Of a DNA stretch of 64,000 nt, positions 33,864 to 42,647 are shown piece by piece. The notes under the pieces are model-generated. The model was not told the origin of the DNA and ran no database searches. It saw only the letters and a list, made by a program, of their open reading frames with translations. A program made the position numbers and the translations under genes. Every line of letters starts with the position of its first letter. The stretch's first letter is position 1. Origin of the DNA: Lachnoclostridium phytofermentans ISDg (GTDB taxonomy: Bacteria > Bacillota > Clostridia > Lachnospirales > Lachnospiraceae); assembly GCF_000018685.1 (NCBI RefSeq), contig NC_010001.1:1752001-1816000 (forward strand), in the 5' to 3' direction.

Positions 33864-35207
33864 CTAATAAATTTCCTTAACAATCTGTGAAACACCCTCT
33901 TCAATATGCTCCTCATCTACATTTGAGACGTTAATCTTTATTATGGAATCATTTATGGGGAAGGACTTTAAATAATTATTATTTACACCATCTACTAGTA
34001 TTGACTTTCTTCTTAAACGGTTAATAACTTTTTCGCACGATATCCGCTTATCCAATTCAACATAGGTATGCACACATATATTTTTTACAGGAGTATATTT
34101 AAATAAATTCTGATTGGATTGGTTCAAATTATTTTTCAACGCAGTAGTTAAACATTTGGATCTTAAATAGTATGCTGCGTTCATTTTTTCTTTGTGTTTT
34201 TCAAACATACCGCTATTAATATAGATTTCCAATGCAGCTTGGGAAAGCATTGAGCTGTCTACATCAAGTATTCTTTTATAACTGCTGAATACGTTGATCA
34301 GACTATCAGGGATTACGGCAATACCAATCCTCAAACCTGGGAATATTATCTTTGAATAGCTCTTTAAATAGATTACATTTTTTGAATTATCATAGGAATA
34401 TATAGGATCGGCTTTTGAGTTCTGCTCAAAATCAACCAGATAATCATCTTCTACAATAAATACATCGTATTTTTGCGCCAGTTTTAAGATTTCATATTTC
34501 TCTTTTTGTGAATAGGAAGTGCCCAAAGGATTGTGATATCTTGGCATGGTATAGAAAAATTTTATGTTTTCCTCTTGAAATAATCTTTCTAATTCTGTAA
34601 AGTTAATTCCCTCACTGGTTCGTCTTATGCCTATGACCGGTATCTGCATTGTTTGCAATGCTTCAATGAATAAATGGTACCCTGGTTGCTCAAGCAATAT
34701 AGTTTGCTTATTATTCGGAAAAGGAAGTGCGGCTAAGATGGACAATGCCTGCTGAACACCTGAGGTTATAAAGATATTTTCCTTACTAGTAAACACTTGG
34801 TAATTTGCCAGCTGCTTTTGTATTACATCGACTAAGGAAGGCAATCCTTTTGGTGTTCCATAGATAAAAAGGTCATTTTTATAAATATCAATTGCTTGAT
34901 TAATACAATGCTGAAAATCTAGATATGGAAATACAGCAGGATCAGGGGCAGAAGATGAAAAATTGAATTTTGGCACCTTCCCATGGTCGGAGACATTCTT
35001 TGTAGTCACAACATAATATCCGCTTTTGGGTAGGGAATAAATTACATGTTTTCTTTCTAATTCGTTTAGTGCACTAATCACAGTACTTTTATTGCAATTG
35101 TAGATCTCGGATAAACTACGTATCGAAGGAATTTTTTCACCCTGCTTATAAATACCGCTTTTTATCTTAGTTTCAATTTCATTTAATAAAGTTAAATACT
35201 TATACAT
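33864..35207 (-). CDS. MocR-type transcription factor: GntR HTH fused to an aminotransferase-like domain
   Basis: A regulator of about 447 residues. The N-terminal GntR winged helix (about 1-70: QGEKIPSIRSLSEIYNCNKSTVISALNELERKHV) is joined by a linker to a fold-type I aminotransferase domain. The PLP lysine is in YLKSYSKIIFPGLRIG, and YDVFIVEDDYLVDF precedes it. The start at 35207 gives GGAGG a 10-base spacing; an ATG at 35213 is also possible. It is divergent from the EamA gene, the usual MocR arrangement, so it probably controls that exporter in response to a PLP-linked ligand. Confidence 0.92.
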   Translation of the reverse strand: MYKYLTLLNEIETKIKSGIYKQGEKIPSIRSLSEIYNCNKSTVISALNELERKHVIYSLPKSGYYVVTTKNVSDHGKVPKFNFSSSAPDPAVFPYLDFQHCINQAIDIYKNDLFIYGTPKGLPSLVDVIQKQLANYQVFTSKENIFITSGVQQALSILAALPFPNNKQTILLEQPGYHLFIEALQTMQIPVIGIRRTSEGINFTELERLFQEENIKFFYTMPRYHNPLGTSYSQKEKYEILKLAQKYDVFIVEDDYLVDFEQNSKADPIYSYDNSKNVIYLKSYSKIIFPGLRIGIAVIPDSLINVFSSYKRILDVDSSMLSQAALEIYINSGMFEKHKEKMNAAYYLRSKCLTTALKNNLNQSNQNLFKYTPVKNICVHTYVELDKRISCEKVINRLRRKSILVDGVNNNYLKSFPINDSIIKINVSNVDEEHIEEGVSQIVKEIY

Positions 35208-35227
35208 AGACATATCCCCTCCATTTC

Positions 35228-35239
35228 TGTACCGGTACA
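35228..35239. promoter_or_regulatory. Palindromic operator in the mocR-eamA divergent region
   Basis: TGTACCGGTACA is a perfect 12-base palindrome located 21 bases before the MocR start and about 86 bases before the EamA start. GntR/MocR proteins bind such sites; both promoters could be controlled from here. Confidence 0.65.
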
Positions 35240-35324
35240 CATTGATTTAATTTCCATAGTAACATAACCTAAATTATATTAAAATAGAAATGTGAAACAA
35301 AGATATTAGATAGGAGATTAACAT

Positions 35325-36239
35325 ATGAAAAATAATAATACGAAAGCATATTTTGCGGCTATATTAAACGCCTTGATTATAGGATTATCCTTTCTCTTTA
35401 CAAAGTTAGCATTAAATGTGACTAACCCGCTGAATATTCTGGCACATAGGTTTACGGTGTCATTTATTGCTGCCTCTGTACCGGTTTTACTTGGATGGAT
35501 TAAGCTGAATATCAGCAGAAAGGACATACTTTCTATTTTACCTCTCGCATTATTTTACCCTGCGCTCTTTTTTTCATTTCAAGCTTTTGGGCTAGTTTAT
35601 ATATCTTCCTCTGAGGCCGGTATTATTCAAGCTATAGTACCTGTCTTTACCATGATTCTAGCAACTATTTTTCTAGGAGAAAACATTAACTTATTACAAA
35701 AGATTTCTCTGATGTTGTCAGTTGGAGGAGTAATCTATATATTTCTAATGAAGGGTATAAACTTAGGATCTGCAAGTTTTGCAGGAATTGTACTGATTGT
35801 ATTATCCGCATTTTCTTCCGCCTGCTATAATGTGATGGCAAGGAAAAAAACAAAAAAATACAAGCCAGCGGATTTAAGCTATATTATGATTGTGATTGGA
35901 TTTTTAAGTTTTAACACAATATCCGTTGCGGATAACATGATTAGGGGAACCTTAGCTGATTATTTTGTACCTTTAACAAAGCCTATATTTTTAATTTCAA
36001 TTTTATATTTGGGTATATTATCATCATTGATAACATCTTTGTTAGCAAATTATTCATTATCAAAAATGGATGCAACTAAGATGAGCGTATTTGCTAATTT
36101 ATCTACATTAATTACCATGATTGCAGGAGTCATCTTTTTGCATGAGGAATTAAAAAGCTATCATGCTATCGGGGCAATTATGATTATTATAGGAATCATC
36201 GGTACGAACTTCTTAGGTAGTAAGAAATACAAATATTGA
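35325..36239 (+). CDS. EamA/DMT-family exporter
   Basis: A 304-residue protein with 10 predicted membrane segments in two EamA repeats (LNALIIGLSFLFTKLAL, FQAFGLVYISSSEAGIIQAI, then SACYNVMARKKTKK and the second half). The family exports amino acids, drugs or metabolites. AGATAGGAG precedes the ATG. Divergent pairing with MocR suggests export of an amino acid, amine or vitamin-like compound. Confidence 0.9.
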   Translation: MKNNNTKAYFAAILNALIIGLSFLFTKLALNVTNPLNILAHRFTVSFIAASVPVLLGWIKLNISRKDILSILPLALFYPALFFSFQAFGLVYISSSEAGIIQAIVPVFTMILATIFLGENINLLQKISLMLSVGGVIYIFLMKGINLGSASFAGIVLIVLSAFSSACYNVMARKKTKKYKPADLSYIMIVIGFLSFNTISVADNMIRGTLADYFVPLTKPIFLISILYLGILSSLITSLLANYSLSKMDATKMSVFANLSTLITMIAGVIFLHEELKSYHAIGAIMIIIGIIGTNFLGSKKYKY

Positions 36240-36553
36240 GGTAAAATAATAACAATTTATATAGTAGACAGGAACATTTGCTGGGGCAAGTCCATTTATA
36301 ATGGTACTTGCCCATTCTTGTAGCTAATTTTAACAAACATTTTGCAAATCAATTCAAACAAAAGTTTAGTAAACATTATTTTATTAAAATCTATGTAAAA
36401 TTTAAAAAACTGATAATAAAAGTAAAAAACAAAACAAAAATTCACATAGGAAGAAAATATTACATATATTTTACTTAAAAAACACTTGAAAATTTACTAA
36501 ATTAATATATTATAAATAGTGTATAGATTATACGGTAAATCATTAGGAGGATA
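36240..36553. other. Intergenic region with terminator and probable phnD promoter
   Basis: Holds the hairpin at 36284-36313. A possible promoter with TTGAAA at 36486 and a TATAAA-like -10 near 36511 (long spacing) precedes phnD. Nothing else is seen. Confidence 0.4.
36284..36313 (+). terminator. Hairpin terminator, GGGCAAG family, variant copy 3
   Basis: GGGCAAG pairs with CTTGCCC. The inner stem is CCAT/ATGG here instead of CCA/TGG, so the fold is conserved while the loop differs from copies 1 and 2. Confidence 0.65.
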
Positions 36554-37609
36554 ATGTTTATGAGAAAGAAGATCATGAGTTCTTTACTGGCTCTAACAAT
36601 GGTAGCAACACTATTTACAGGTTGCGGCGCAAAAAAGGATGGGGGAAGTGCAAATGAATCTGGTAATAAGAACATTGATAAATTAAGTGTTTACTTTGTT
36701 CCTTCAAGAGAGCCAGCAGAAATTGTTACAGCTACAGAACCATTAAAAGAGATGTTAAAGACTGAACTTGCGAAAGAAGGTTATGACATTGCTGACGTAG
36801 ATATTACCGTTGGTACAAGTTATGAAGCAGTTGGTGAAGCATTATCTGCAGGTACAGCTGATATTGGATTAATTCCAGGTGGAACCTATGTATTATATGA
36901 TGATGGTGCTGAAGTTTTATTAACAGCAACTCGTGATGGTTTAAATAAAGATTTTGATAACGCGAAAGATTGGAACGATGGAAAAGCTACAGAAGCATCT
37001 ACAAATCAAGCAGTATCTTACCGTGCATTAATGATCGCTGGCCCTTCTGAAAAAGGACAAGCATTAGCCGCAAAAGTAAATGCAGGTGAAGAGTTAACTT
37101 GGGAAGATTTAGATGCAGTAAATTGGAGTGTAATGTCCTCCTCTTCACCAGCTGGATATATCTATCCTTCTTTATGGTTACAAGATAAGTACGGTAAGGG
37201 AATCACTGATTTATCTCATGCAGTTCAATCAGATTCTTATGGTAGTGCAATGGCTCGTTTAGCAGCTGGACAAGTGGATGTCTTATTAACCTATGCAGAT
37301 GCAAGACGTGACTATGCAGAAAAATGGAGTAGTGAATATAACCGTGCTGCTTCTATTTGGGAAGAAACAAATGTAATTGGCGTTACAGCACCAATCTTCA
37401 ATGATACAGTATCTGTTAGCAAGAATTCCGCTAAAATGGATGATGCATTTAAGAAAGCTATTCAAAATGCCTTCATTAACATTGGTAACACAGAAGAAGG
37501 TAAAAAAGTAATTGCTATTTACAGTCATATGGGTTATCAACCAGCAAAAGATTCTGATTATGATAATGAACGTGCTGCACAAAAGTTAATTCAAGAATTA
37601 AATCAGTAA
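36554..37609 (+). CDS. phnD: Phosphonate/organophosphate ABC transporter substrate-binding lipoprotein (PhnD-like)
   Basis: A 351-residue lipoprotein with signal and lipobox FTGCG (about residues 20-25). The mature part belongs to the PhnD/phosphonate-binding type 2 periplasmic fold: VYFVPSREPAEIVTATEPLK at the start, VGTSYEAVGEALSAGTADIG, and SYGSAMARLAAGQVDVLLTY. It captures an organic phosphorus compound for PhnCE. TTAGGAGG precedes the start; initiation at the internal ATG two codons later is also possible. Confidence 0.9.
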   Translation: MFMRKKIMSSLLALTMVATLFTGCGAKKDGGSANESGNKNIDKLSVYFVPSREPAEIVTATEPLKEMLKTELAKEGYDIADVDITVGTSYEAVGEALSAGTADIGLIPGGTYVLYDDGAEVLLTATRDGLNKDFDNAKDWNDGKATEASTNQAVSYRALMIAGPSEKGQALAAKVNAGEELTWEDLDAVNWSVMSSSSPAGYIYPSLWLQDKYGKGITDLSHAVQSDSYGSAMARLAAGQVDVLLTYADARRDYAEKWSSEYNRAASIWEETNVIGVTAPIFNDTVSVSKNSAKMDDAFKKAIQNAFINIGNTEEGKKVIAIYSHMGYQPAKDSDYDNERAAQKLIQELNQ

Positions 37610-37650
37610 TCTGCCTATAATAGATTACTATAGAAACGATAACTTAGAAG

Positions 37651-37689
37651 AAATCAGGGATGAGAGTGTACTACCTTATCCCTGAATTT
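37651..37689 (+). promoter_or_regulatory. Intercistronic hairpin between phnD and phnC
   Basis: TCAGGGAT and ATCCCTGA form an 8-bp stem extended by AAA/TTT. Such hairpins after binding-protein genes often reduce read-through or protect the upstream mRNA, giving more binding protein than transporter. Confidence 0.55.
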
Positions 37690-37747
37690 ATGTGGAGTTA
37701 TGGGTAATTACGAAGATAAGTAATAACCCCTCATTTTGGAGGTATTT

Positions 37748-38512
37748 ATGATAGAATTTAGACATGTAAATAAGGTTTATCCCAATGGAGTACGAGGGTT
37801 AGATGATGTGTCACTTAAAATAGAACAAGGTGAGTTTGTAGCGATTATTGGATTATCAGGAGCAGGAAAATCTACGCTAATCCGTTCTATTAATCGTATG
37901 CATGAAATTTCATCTGGAGATTTACTTGTTAATGGTGTAGAGGTTAAAACCTTAAAAGGAAAGAGCTTGCGTAAATTTAGAAGAGGCATTGGAATGATAT
38001 TTCAATCCTTTAACTTAGTAACGAGAACTACAGTTATAAAAAATGTTTTAACAGCAAATGTTCCTGACATGTCTTTTATTAGAGTTCTGTTTGGTTTATT
38101 TACAAAGCAGCAAAAAGTAGAAGCGTTAGAAGCACTAGATAAGGTAGGAATTCTTGGAAAGGCATATAACAGAGTAGATCAGTTATCGGGTGGACAGCAA
38201 CAGCGTGTTGCTTTAGCACGTACGTTAGCTCAGAATCCTGAAATTATATTAGCGGATGAGCCGGTAGCAGCGCTAGATCCTGTGACAGCAAGACAGGTAA
38301 TGAGTGATTTTAAAAAGATTAATGAGGATATGAATATATCTGTTTTAATCAATATTCACCATGTTGAACTTGCACTTGAGTATGCAACCAGGGTAATAGG
38401 AATTCGTTCCGGTAAAATCGTATACGATGGTCCAGCATCTTTAGTAAACCAGGAGGTACTTACCGCAATCTATGGAAATGAACTTCCAATTGATGTGGAG
38501 GAAACTGCATGA
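37748..38512 (+). CDS. phnC: Phosphonate ABC transporter ATP-binding protein
   Basis: A 254-residue ATPase with Walker A GLSGAGKST, signature LSGGQQQRVALART, Walker B ILADEPVAALDP and H-loop INIHH. ATG 37748 follows GGAGG by 6 bases, whereas the frame upstream contains the ribosome site itself. The family-specific insertion (FIRVLFGLFTKQQKVEALEA) is present. The gene overlaps phnE by 4 bases. Confidence 0.95.
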   Translation: MIEFRHVNKVYPNGVRGLDDVSLKIEQGEFVAIIGLSGAGKSTLIRSINRMHEISSGDLLVNGVEVKTLKGKSLRKFRRGIGMIFQSFNLVTRTTVIKNVLTANVPDMSFIRVLFGLFTKQQKVEALEALDKVGILGKAYNRVDQLSGGQQQRVALARTLAQNPEIILADEPVAALDPVTARQVMSDFKKINEDMNISVLINIHHVELALEYATRVIGIRSGKIVYDGPASLVNQEVLTAIYGNELPIDVEETA

Positions 38513-39330
38513 AACTATATGATAAGATCCTAAAACCAAAGGAAATGACCATAGCTAACGGTAAAAAAGTATTAGAATACCGCAGCAGAACGCCACTTAT
38601 CCTAATTCTTATCCTCATTGCTACTGCAATTTCTGTTAAGATTACAGGTTTTGATTTGTCTGTTCTTATGAAGCGAGGAAATGAGTTTTTTGTCATTCTT
38701 AGTAAGATGTTTCCGCCTAAGACTTCCTATATGCCAAGTGTGTGGAAGCCACTATTTGATACGATTAAAATGTCATTATTAGGTTCTGTCATTGGAGCTG
38801 TACTTGCGATACCATTTGCAATTATTGCCTCAAGCAACATAGTTAAGAACCGTTTCATTTTATGGGTGGTACGTTTATTTCTAAGTATTGTACGTACGGT
38901 ACCTACTTTAGTATCTGCGTTAATAGCAACTTATATTTTTGGACTTGGAACCTTCGCAGGTATGATAGCGATTGCAATCTTTACGTTTGCATACATTGGA
39001 AAACAATTATTTGAACAAATTGAGACAGTAGATATGGGCGCTTATGAGGCTATGGAAGCTATGGGTGCAAATAAATTATCTGCATTTACTACTGCAATTG
39101 TTCCACAAGTACTTCCGGCTTATTTATCGACTAGTTTATTCTGCTTTGAAGGAAATGTCCGTTATGCAGCGATTCTAGGTTATGTTGGTGCGGGTGGACT
39201 TGGACTTATCTTAAATGAGAAAATTGGCTGGAGACAATATGATAATGTAGGTATGATATTAGTTATGCTGTTTGTTACCGTTATTATTATTGAAGTAATT
39301 AGCCATTATTTACGTAAGAAACTGACGTAA
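38509..39330 (+). CDS. phnE: Phosphonate ABC transporter permease, first subunit
   Basis: A 273-residue PhnE-type permease with six membrane segments. The cytoplasmic EAA-like coupling motif is YEAMEAMGANKLSAFTTAIVPQVLPAYLS. It starts within the phnC stop (ATGA). The family's SIVRTVPTLVSALIATYIFGLG block is present. It forms the membrane pore with the second PhnE. Confidence 0.94.
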   Translation: MKLYDKILKPKEMTIANGKKVLEYRSRTPLILILILIATAISVKITGFDLSVLMKRGNEFFVILSKMFPPKTSYMPSVWKPLFDTIKMSLLGSVIGAVLAIPFAIIASSNIVKNRFILWVVRLFLSIVRTVPTLVSALIATYIFGLGTFAGMIAIAIFTFAYIGKQLFEQIETVDMGAYEAMEAMGANKLSAFTTAIVPQVLPAYLSTSLFCFEGNVRYAAILGYVGAGGLGLILNEKIGWRQYDNVGMILVMLFVTVIIIEVISHYLRKKLT

Positions 39331-39344
39331 GGAGGAAACAGTAA

Positions 39345-40154
39345 ATGAATGATGCAGTTCGAAGACAGATGGAAAAAGAACCAAAAAAGTGGATTTATAA
39401 GGTTATGGTTGCACTCATTGTAGTAGCTTTACTTGTTTGGTCAGGGACTACGGTTAAATTAGATAGTATGCAAGGAAGCGGATTTGCGATAGCAAAGAAT
39501 ATTATTTCAGGTATTTTTCATCCTGATTTAGACCTTCTACTTAACTTTACAAAAACAGGTGTTGCTTATCTTTTATTAGAAACCATGTGTATTGCATTTC
39601 TTGGTACCATTGTAGGTGCAATTATAGCAATACCACTAGCGTTTATATCAGCTACCAATATTATGCCAAAATGGATTACCTTGATAGGTCGCTTCATTAT
39701 CATAGCGATTCGTACTATTCCGACTTTTGTTTATGCGTTAATGTTTATTCGTGTAACAGGTGGTGGACCTTTTACCGGTTTGCTTACAATGTCGCTATGT
39801 TCAGTAGGTATGGTCTCTAAAATGTACATTGAGGCAATCGAAGATTTGGATACTCGCATCTTAGAATCTTTAGATGCAAGTGGTTGTAATACTTTCCAAA
39901 AAATACGCTATGGTATTTTGCCACAATTATTCTCCGATTTTATATCCACAATTATATATCGTTTTGATATGAATCTTCGTGATGCTACCGTATTAGGTTT
40001 AGTTGGTGCAGGTGGTATCGGTGCTCCGTTAATGTTCGCTATGAGTTCTTATCGTTGGAATGAAGTTGGTGCGATTTTAACTGGACTTATTGTTTTGATT
40101 CTTATTGTAGAATTCATCTCTACGAAGATTCGTGTTAAATTAGCAAGAGGATAA
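39345..40154 (+). CDS. phnE: Phosphonate ABC transporter permease, second subunit
   Basis: A 269-residue paralogue of the first PhnE, with AIRTIPTFVYALMFIRVTGGG and the coupling motif ESLDASGCNTFQKIRYGILPQL. AAGGAGG precedes the ATG. Loci with two phnE genes are common in Firmicutes and probably form a heterodimer. Confidence 0.94.
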   Translation: MNDAVRRQMEKEPKKWIYKVMVALIVVALLVWSGTTVKLDSMQGSGFAIAKNIISGIFHPDLDLLLNFTKTGVAYLLLETMCIAFLGTIVGAIIAIPLAFISATNIMPKWITLIGRFIIIAIRTIPTFVYALMFIRVTGGGPFTGLLTMSLCSVGMVSKMYIEAIEDLDTRILESLDASGCNTFQKIRYGILPQLFSDFISTIIYRFDMNLRDATVLGLVGAGGIGAPLMFAMSSYRWNEVGAILTGLIVLILIVEFISTKIRVKLARG

Positions 40155-40178
40155 GGGGTTAACATCCCAACTATTTGA

Positions 40179-40221
40179 GGAATCTAAAATAAAATTCAGA
40201 AGGAATTTATTTTAGGTTCTT
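40179..40221 (+). terminator. Terminator after the phn transporter genes
   Basis: GAATCTAAAATAAA pairs with TTTATTTTAGGTTC, followed by TTCTTTT. Read-through into the next gene may still occur. Confidence 0.65.
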
Positions 40222-40235
40222 CTTTTCAATAAAGG

Positions 40236-40316
40236 GAGTGTGAAAAATCAAGATTTTTCACACACGAATTTGTGCTGTCTCCCAAATTCGCGGGATTGCG
40301 ACAGAATTGAGGTTTT
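40236..40316 (+). promoter_or_regulatory. Structured leader element, copy A
   Basis: Two hairpins lie directly before the ribosome site of the 5'-nucleotidase gene. The first is a 12-bp perfect inverted repeat (GTGTGAAAAATC, 2-base spacer, GATTTTTCACAC). The second pairs CTGTC with GACAG and contains CCC/GGG. A diverged copy with the same order stands at 51955-52040. No known riboswitch class was recognised. Confidence 0.55.
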
Positions 40317-41861
40317 ATGAAAGGAATGTGGTTTAGAATGGAAAGTAACAGAAGTTTAAAGATTTATTTTACCTCGGATATACATGGTTATATATTTCCT
40401 ACCACCTATGACACAAAAGAGCAAAAGGAAATGGGGCTCTTAAATTGTATTAATAATTTTAAAAAAGATGAAAACACATTAATTATAGATGGAGGGGATT
40501 CTTTACAAGGCTCCCCTCTAGCGTACTATTGTCAGAAAAACGAGCCTACTACCTATCCGATGGCGGATGTAATGAATGCAGCAGGATATGACTTTATTAC
40601 ACTCGGAAATCATGATTTTAACTATGGGTATGAATATCTGAATGGATATTTAAAGAAGTTAGATGCAGTTTGTTTAAGTGAGAATGTAAAAGATGAATTA
40701 GGAGAATTACCGATTACAACATCTTTCATTAAAGTAATGGGAAATGGTCTTAAGGTTGGATTAGTCGGTATTGTTACAGATTATGTGAACTTGTGGGAAC
40801 GTCCTGAGAATTTAAAACACATAAAAGTTACAGATCCGTTTCCAAAGATTAGGCAAGCTTATGAAAAGATGAAAAGTGAAGCGGATATTTGTATCTGTAT
40901 CTATCACGGAGGCTTTGAGGAGGATTTAGAAACTGGGAAAAAACTCTCAAAAACCACCGAAAATATCGGGAATCGTATTTGCCGTGAACTGAAATTTGAT
41001 TTACTTTTAACAGGGCACCAGCATATGCCATTAAAAGGACAATGGTTAAATGACACTTATATTGCGCAACCTCCTGCGAATGCTTTAAAATATATTGAGA
41101 TTGAAGTGCAGGAAAGTAAAAATGGATTTGAAATAAGTTCAGATTTAAAAGAAGCCGGTGGAGTTTGTGATGAGGGTCTATATCAGAAACTATTACCGAT
41201 AGAAGCGCGGGTACAAAAATGGTTAGATGGGCCGGTTGGATTCCTTCCACATCCTTTACTCCCTGATTTCCCACTTTCTATGGCTGTTCATGGAACACAA
41301 ATAGCTGACTTTTTTAATCAGGTTCAACTAGAGAGTTCAGGGGCACAAATTTCCTGTACGAGCCTTGCAAATGAAGTTGCTGGTTTTAACCAGGAAGTAA
41401 CCGTTCGAGATGTTATAGCCACTTATCGCTTCCCGAATATTTTAATCGTTCTTGAAGTAACTGGTGAAGTATTAAAACAAGCGCTTGAGAGAGTTGCTGA
41501 ATATTTTGATATTGACTTAAAAGGGGATCTGTGTATCTCTGATTCATTTTTAAAACCCAAAGTAGAACATTATAATTATGACTTTTTTTCTGGAATCTGT
41601 TACAATATAGATGTTAAAAAACCAAAGGGCAATAGAGTAGAGTCCATCAATTATCAAGGAAAACGTATCGAAATGAATGATACTTTTACTTTATGTATGA
41701 ATAATTACCGTGCAAGCGGTGCCGGTGGATATGAAATGTACCAAGGCGTTAAGGTTGTGAAAGAGATTCAGATCGAAATGCCAGAATTGATTCTACAATA
41801 TTTTGAAAAACATCCTAAGGTCATCTTACAAAAAAACGGAGAATTCCATGTGAAATGGTAA
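40317..41861 (+). CDS. 5'-nucleotidase / UDP-sugar hydrolase-family metallophosphatase
   Basis: A 514-residue two-domain protein. The N-terminal calcineurin-type metallophosphatase contains YFTSDIHGY, IDGGDSLQGSP, LGNHDFNYG and TGHQHMPL. The C-terminal 5'-nucleotidase domain (about 320-510) contains the substrate-stacking and YRASGAGGYEMY regions. No signal peptide is seen, so it would act in the cytoplasm. The start is ambiguous: ATG 40317 has GAGG 4 bases away, and ATG 40338 has AAAGGA 12 bases away. It probably dephosphorylates what the Phn transporter imports. Confidence 0.9.
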   Translation: MKGMWFRMESNRSLKIYFTSDIHGYIFPTTYDTKEQKEMGLLNCINNFKKDENTLIIDGGDSLQGSPLAYYCQKNEPTTYPMADVMNAAGYDFITLGNHDFNYGYEYLNGYLKKLDAVCLSENVKDELGELPITTSFIKVMGNGLKVGLVGIVTDYVNLWERPENLKHIKVTDPFPKIRQAYEKMKSEADICICIYHGGFEEDLETGKKLSKTTENIGNRICRELKFDLLLTGHQHMPLKGQWLNDTYIAQPPANALKYIEIEVQESKNGFEISSDLKEAGGVCDEGLYQKLLPIEARVQKWLDGPVGFLPHPLLPDFPLSMAVHGTQIADFFNQVQLESSGAQISCTSLANEVAGFNQEVTVRDVIATYRFPNILIVLEVTGEVLKQALERVAEYFDIDLKGDLCISDSFLKPKVEHYNYDFFSGICYNIDVKKPKGNRVESINYQGKRIEMNDTFTLCMNNYRASGAGGYEMYQGVKVVKEIQIEMPELILQYFEKHPKVILQKNGEFHVKW

Positions 41862-41897
41862 TTAGTAACTACTAATCAACTCCAGAAAGTGGTCTTT

Positions 41898-42647
41898 ATG
41901 AAGCATTTACTAGAAAATTCTCATAGGATTTTAACTGGTGGTCATCGTGGGTGTACTTGTATGTATCAAGAAAATACCTTAAAAGCGATGAAAGAAGGGA
42001 TAAAAAGGGGAGCAGATTATCTAGAAATTGATATTCTGTACACAAAAGATAATAAAATTGTTATTTATCATGATACTTGTTTCAAAGAGACGCTTCCATT
42101 GTGTGGGGCTGTAAAGGACTACACTTTAGAAGAGCTTAGAGAGCGCATAGATATCAATACATTGGAGGAGGTCTTAACTTGGGGACGAGAAAATAATGTA
42201 TTTTTTGGCCTTGAGCTAAAAGAGATACCCGTAACGATGTATGAAAAAAGCAGACAAATGCTACCTTCCTTAATCTCCTGTATAAAAGAACATGATATGT
42301 TAGATCAAGTCTTTGTCTTTGGGGCGAACTATAAAGTATTAAAAGAGTTAAAAGTATTGGAAAAACAGATAACCATTGGAATTATAGTTCCTTTTGTACC
42401 ATTAGATCCAGTTACAATGATGAAAGAGATGGATGCACTTATTTATTTATCCTACGTAAATAACTTAACACCTGAGATTGTAAATAATCTGAAACAGAAT
42501 GGTTATTACATTGATGGTTCTACAGTGAAAACGAAGCAAACTATGGAACTTGCTATAAGTCTTGGAGTTGACATGGTAGAAGTAGATGATCCAGATCAAT
42601 GGAAGGATGTTTTAGATAAAAAAGAGAATAGGAAAGTGGGTGTGTAG
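41898..42647 (+). CDS. Glycerophosphodiester phosphodiesterase
   Basis: A 249-residue GDPD-family TIM-barrel enzyme. The catalytic His and Glu/Asp cluster appears as GGHRGCTCMYQENTLKAM, YLEIDILYTKDNK and IVIYHD. The substrate family is glycerophosphodiesters such as glycerophosphocholine. It lacks a signal peptide. The stop codon directly abuts the ATG of the LacI gene, so the three genes from 40317 are one unit. Confidence 0.92.
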   Translation: MKHLLENSHRILTGGHRGCTCMYQENTLKAMKEGIKRGADYLEIDILYTKDNKIVIYHDTCFKETLPLCGAVKDYTLEELRERIDINTLEEVLTWGRENNVFFGLELKEIPVTMYEKSRQMLPSLISCIKEHDMLDQVFVFGANYKVLKELKVLEKQITIGIIVPFVPLDPVTMMKEMDALIYLSYVNNLTPEIVNNLKQNGYYIDGSTVKTKQTMELAISLGVDMVEVDDPDQWKDVLDKKENRKVGV

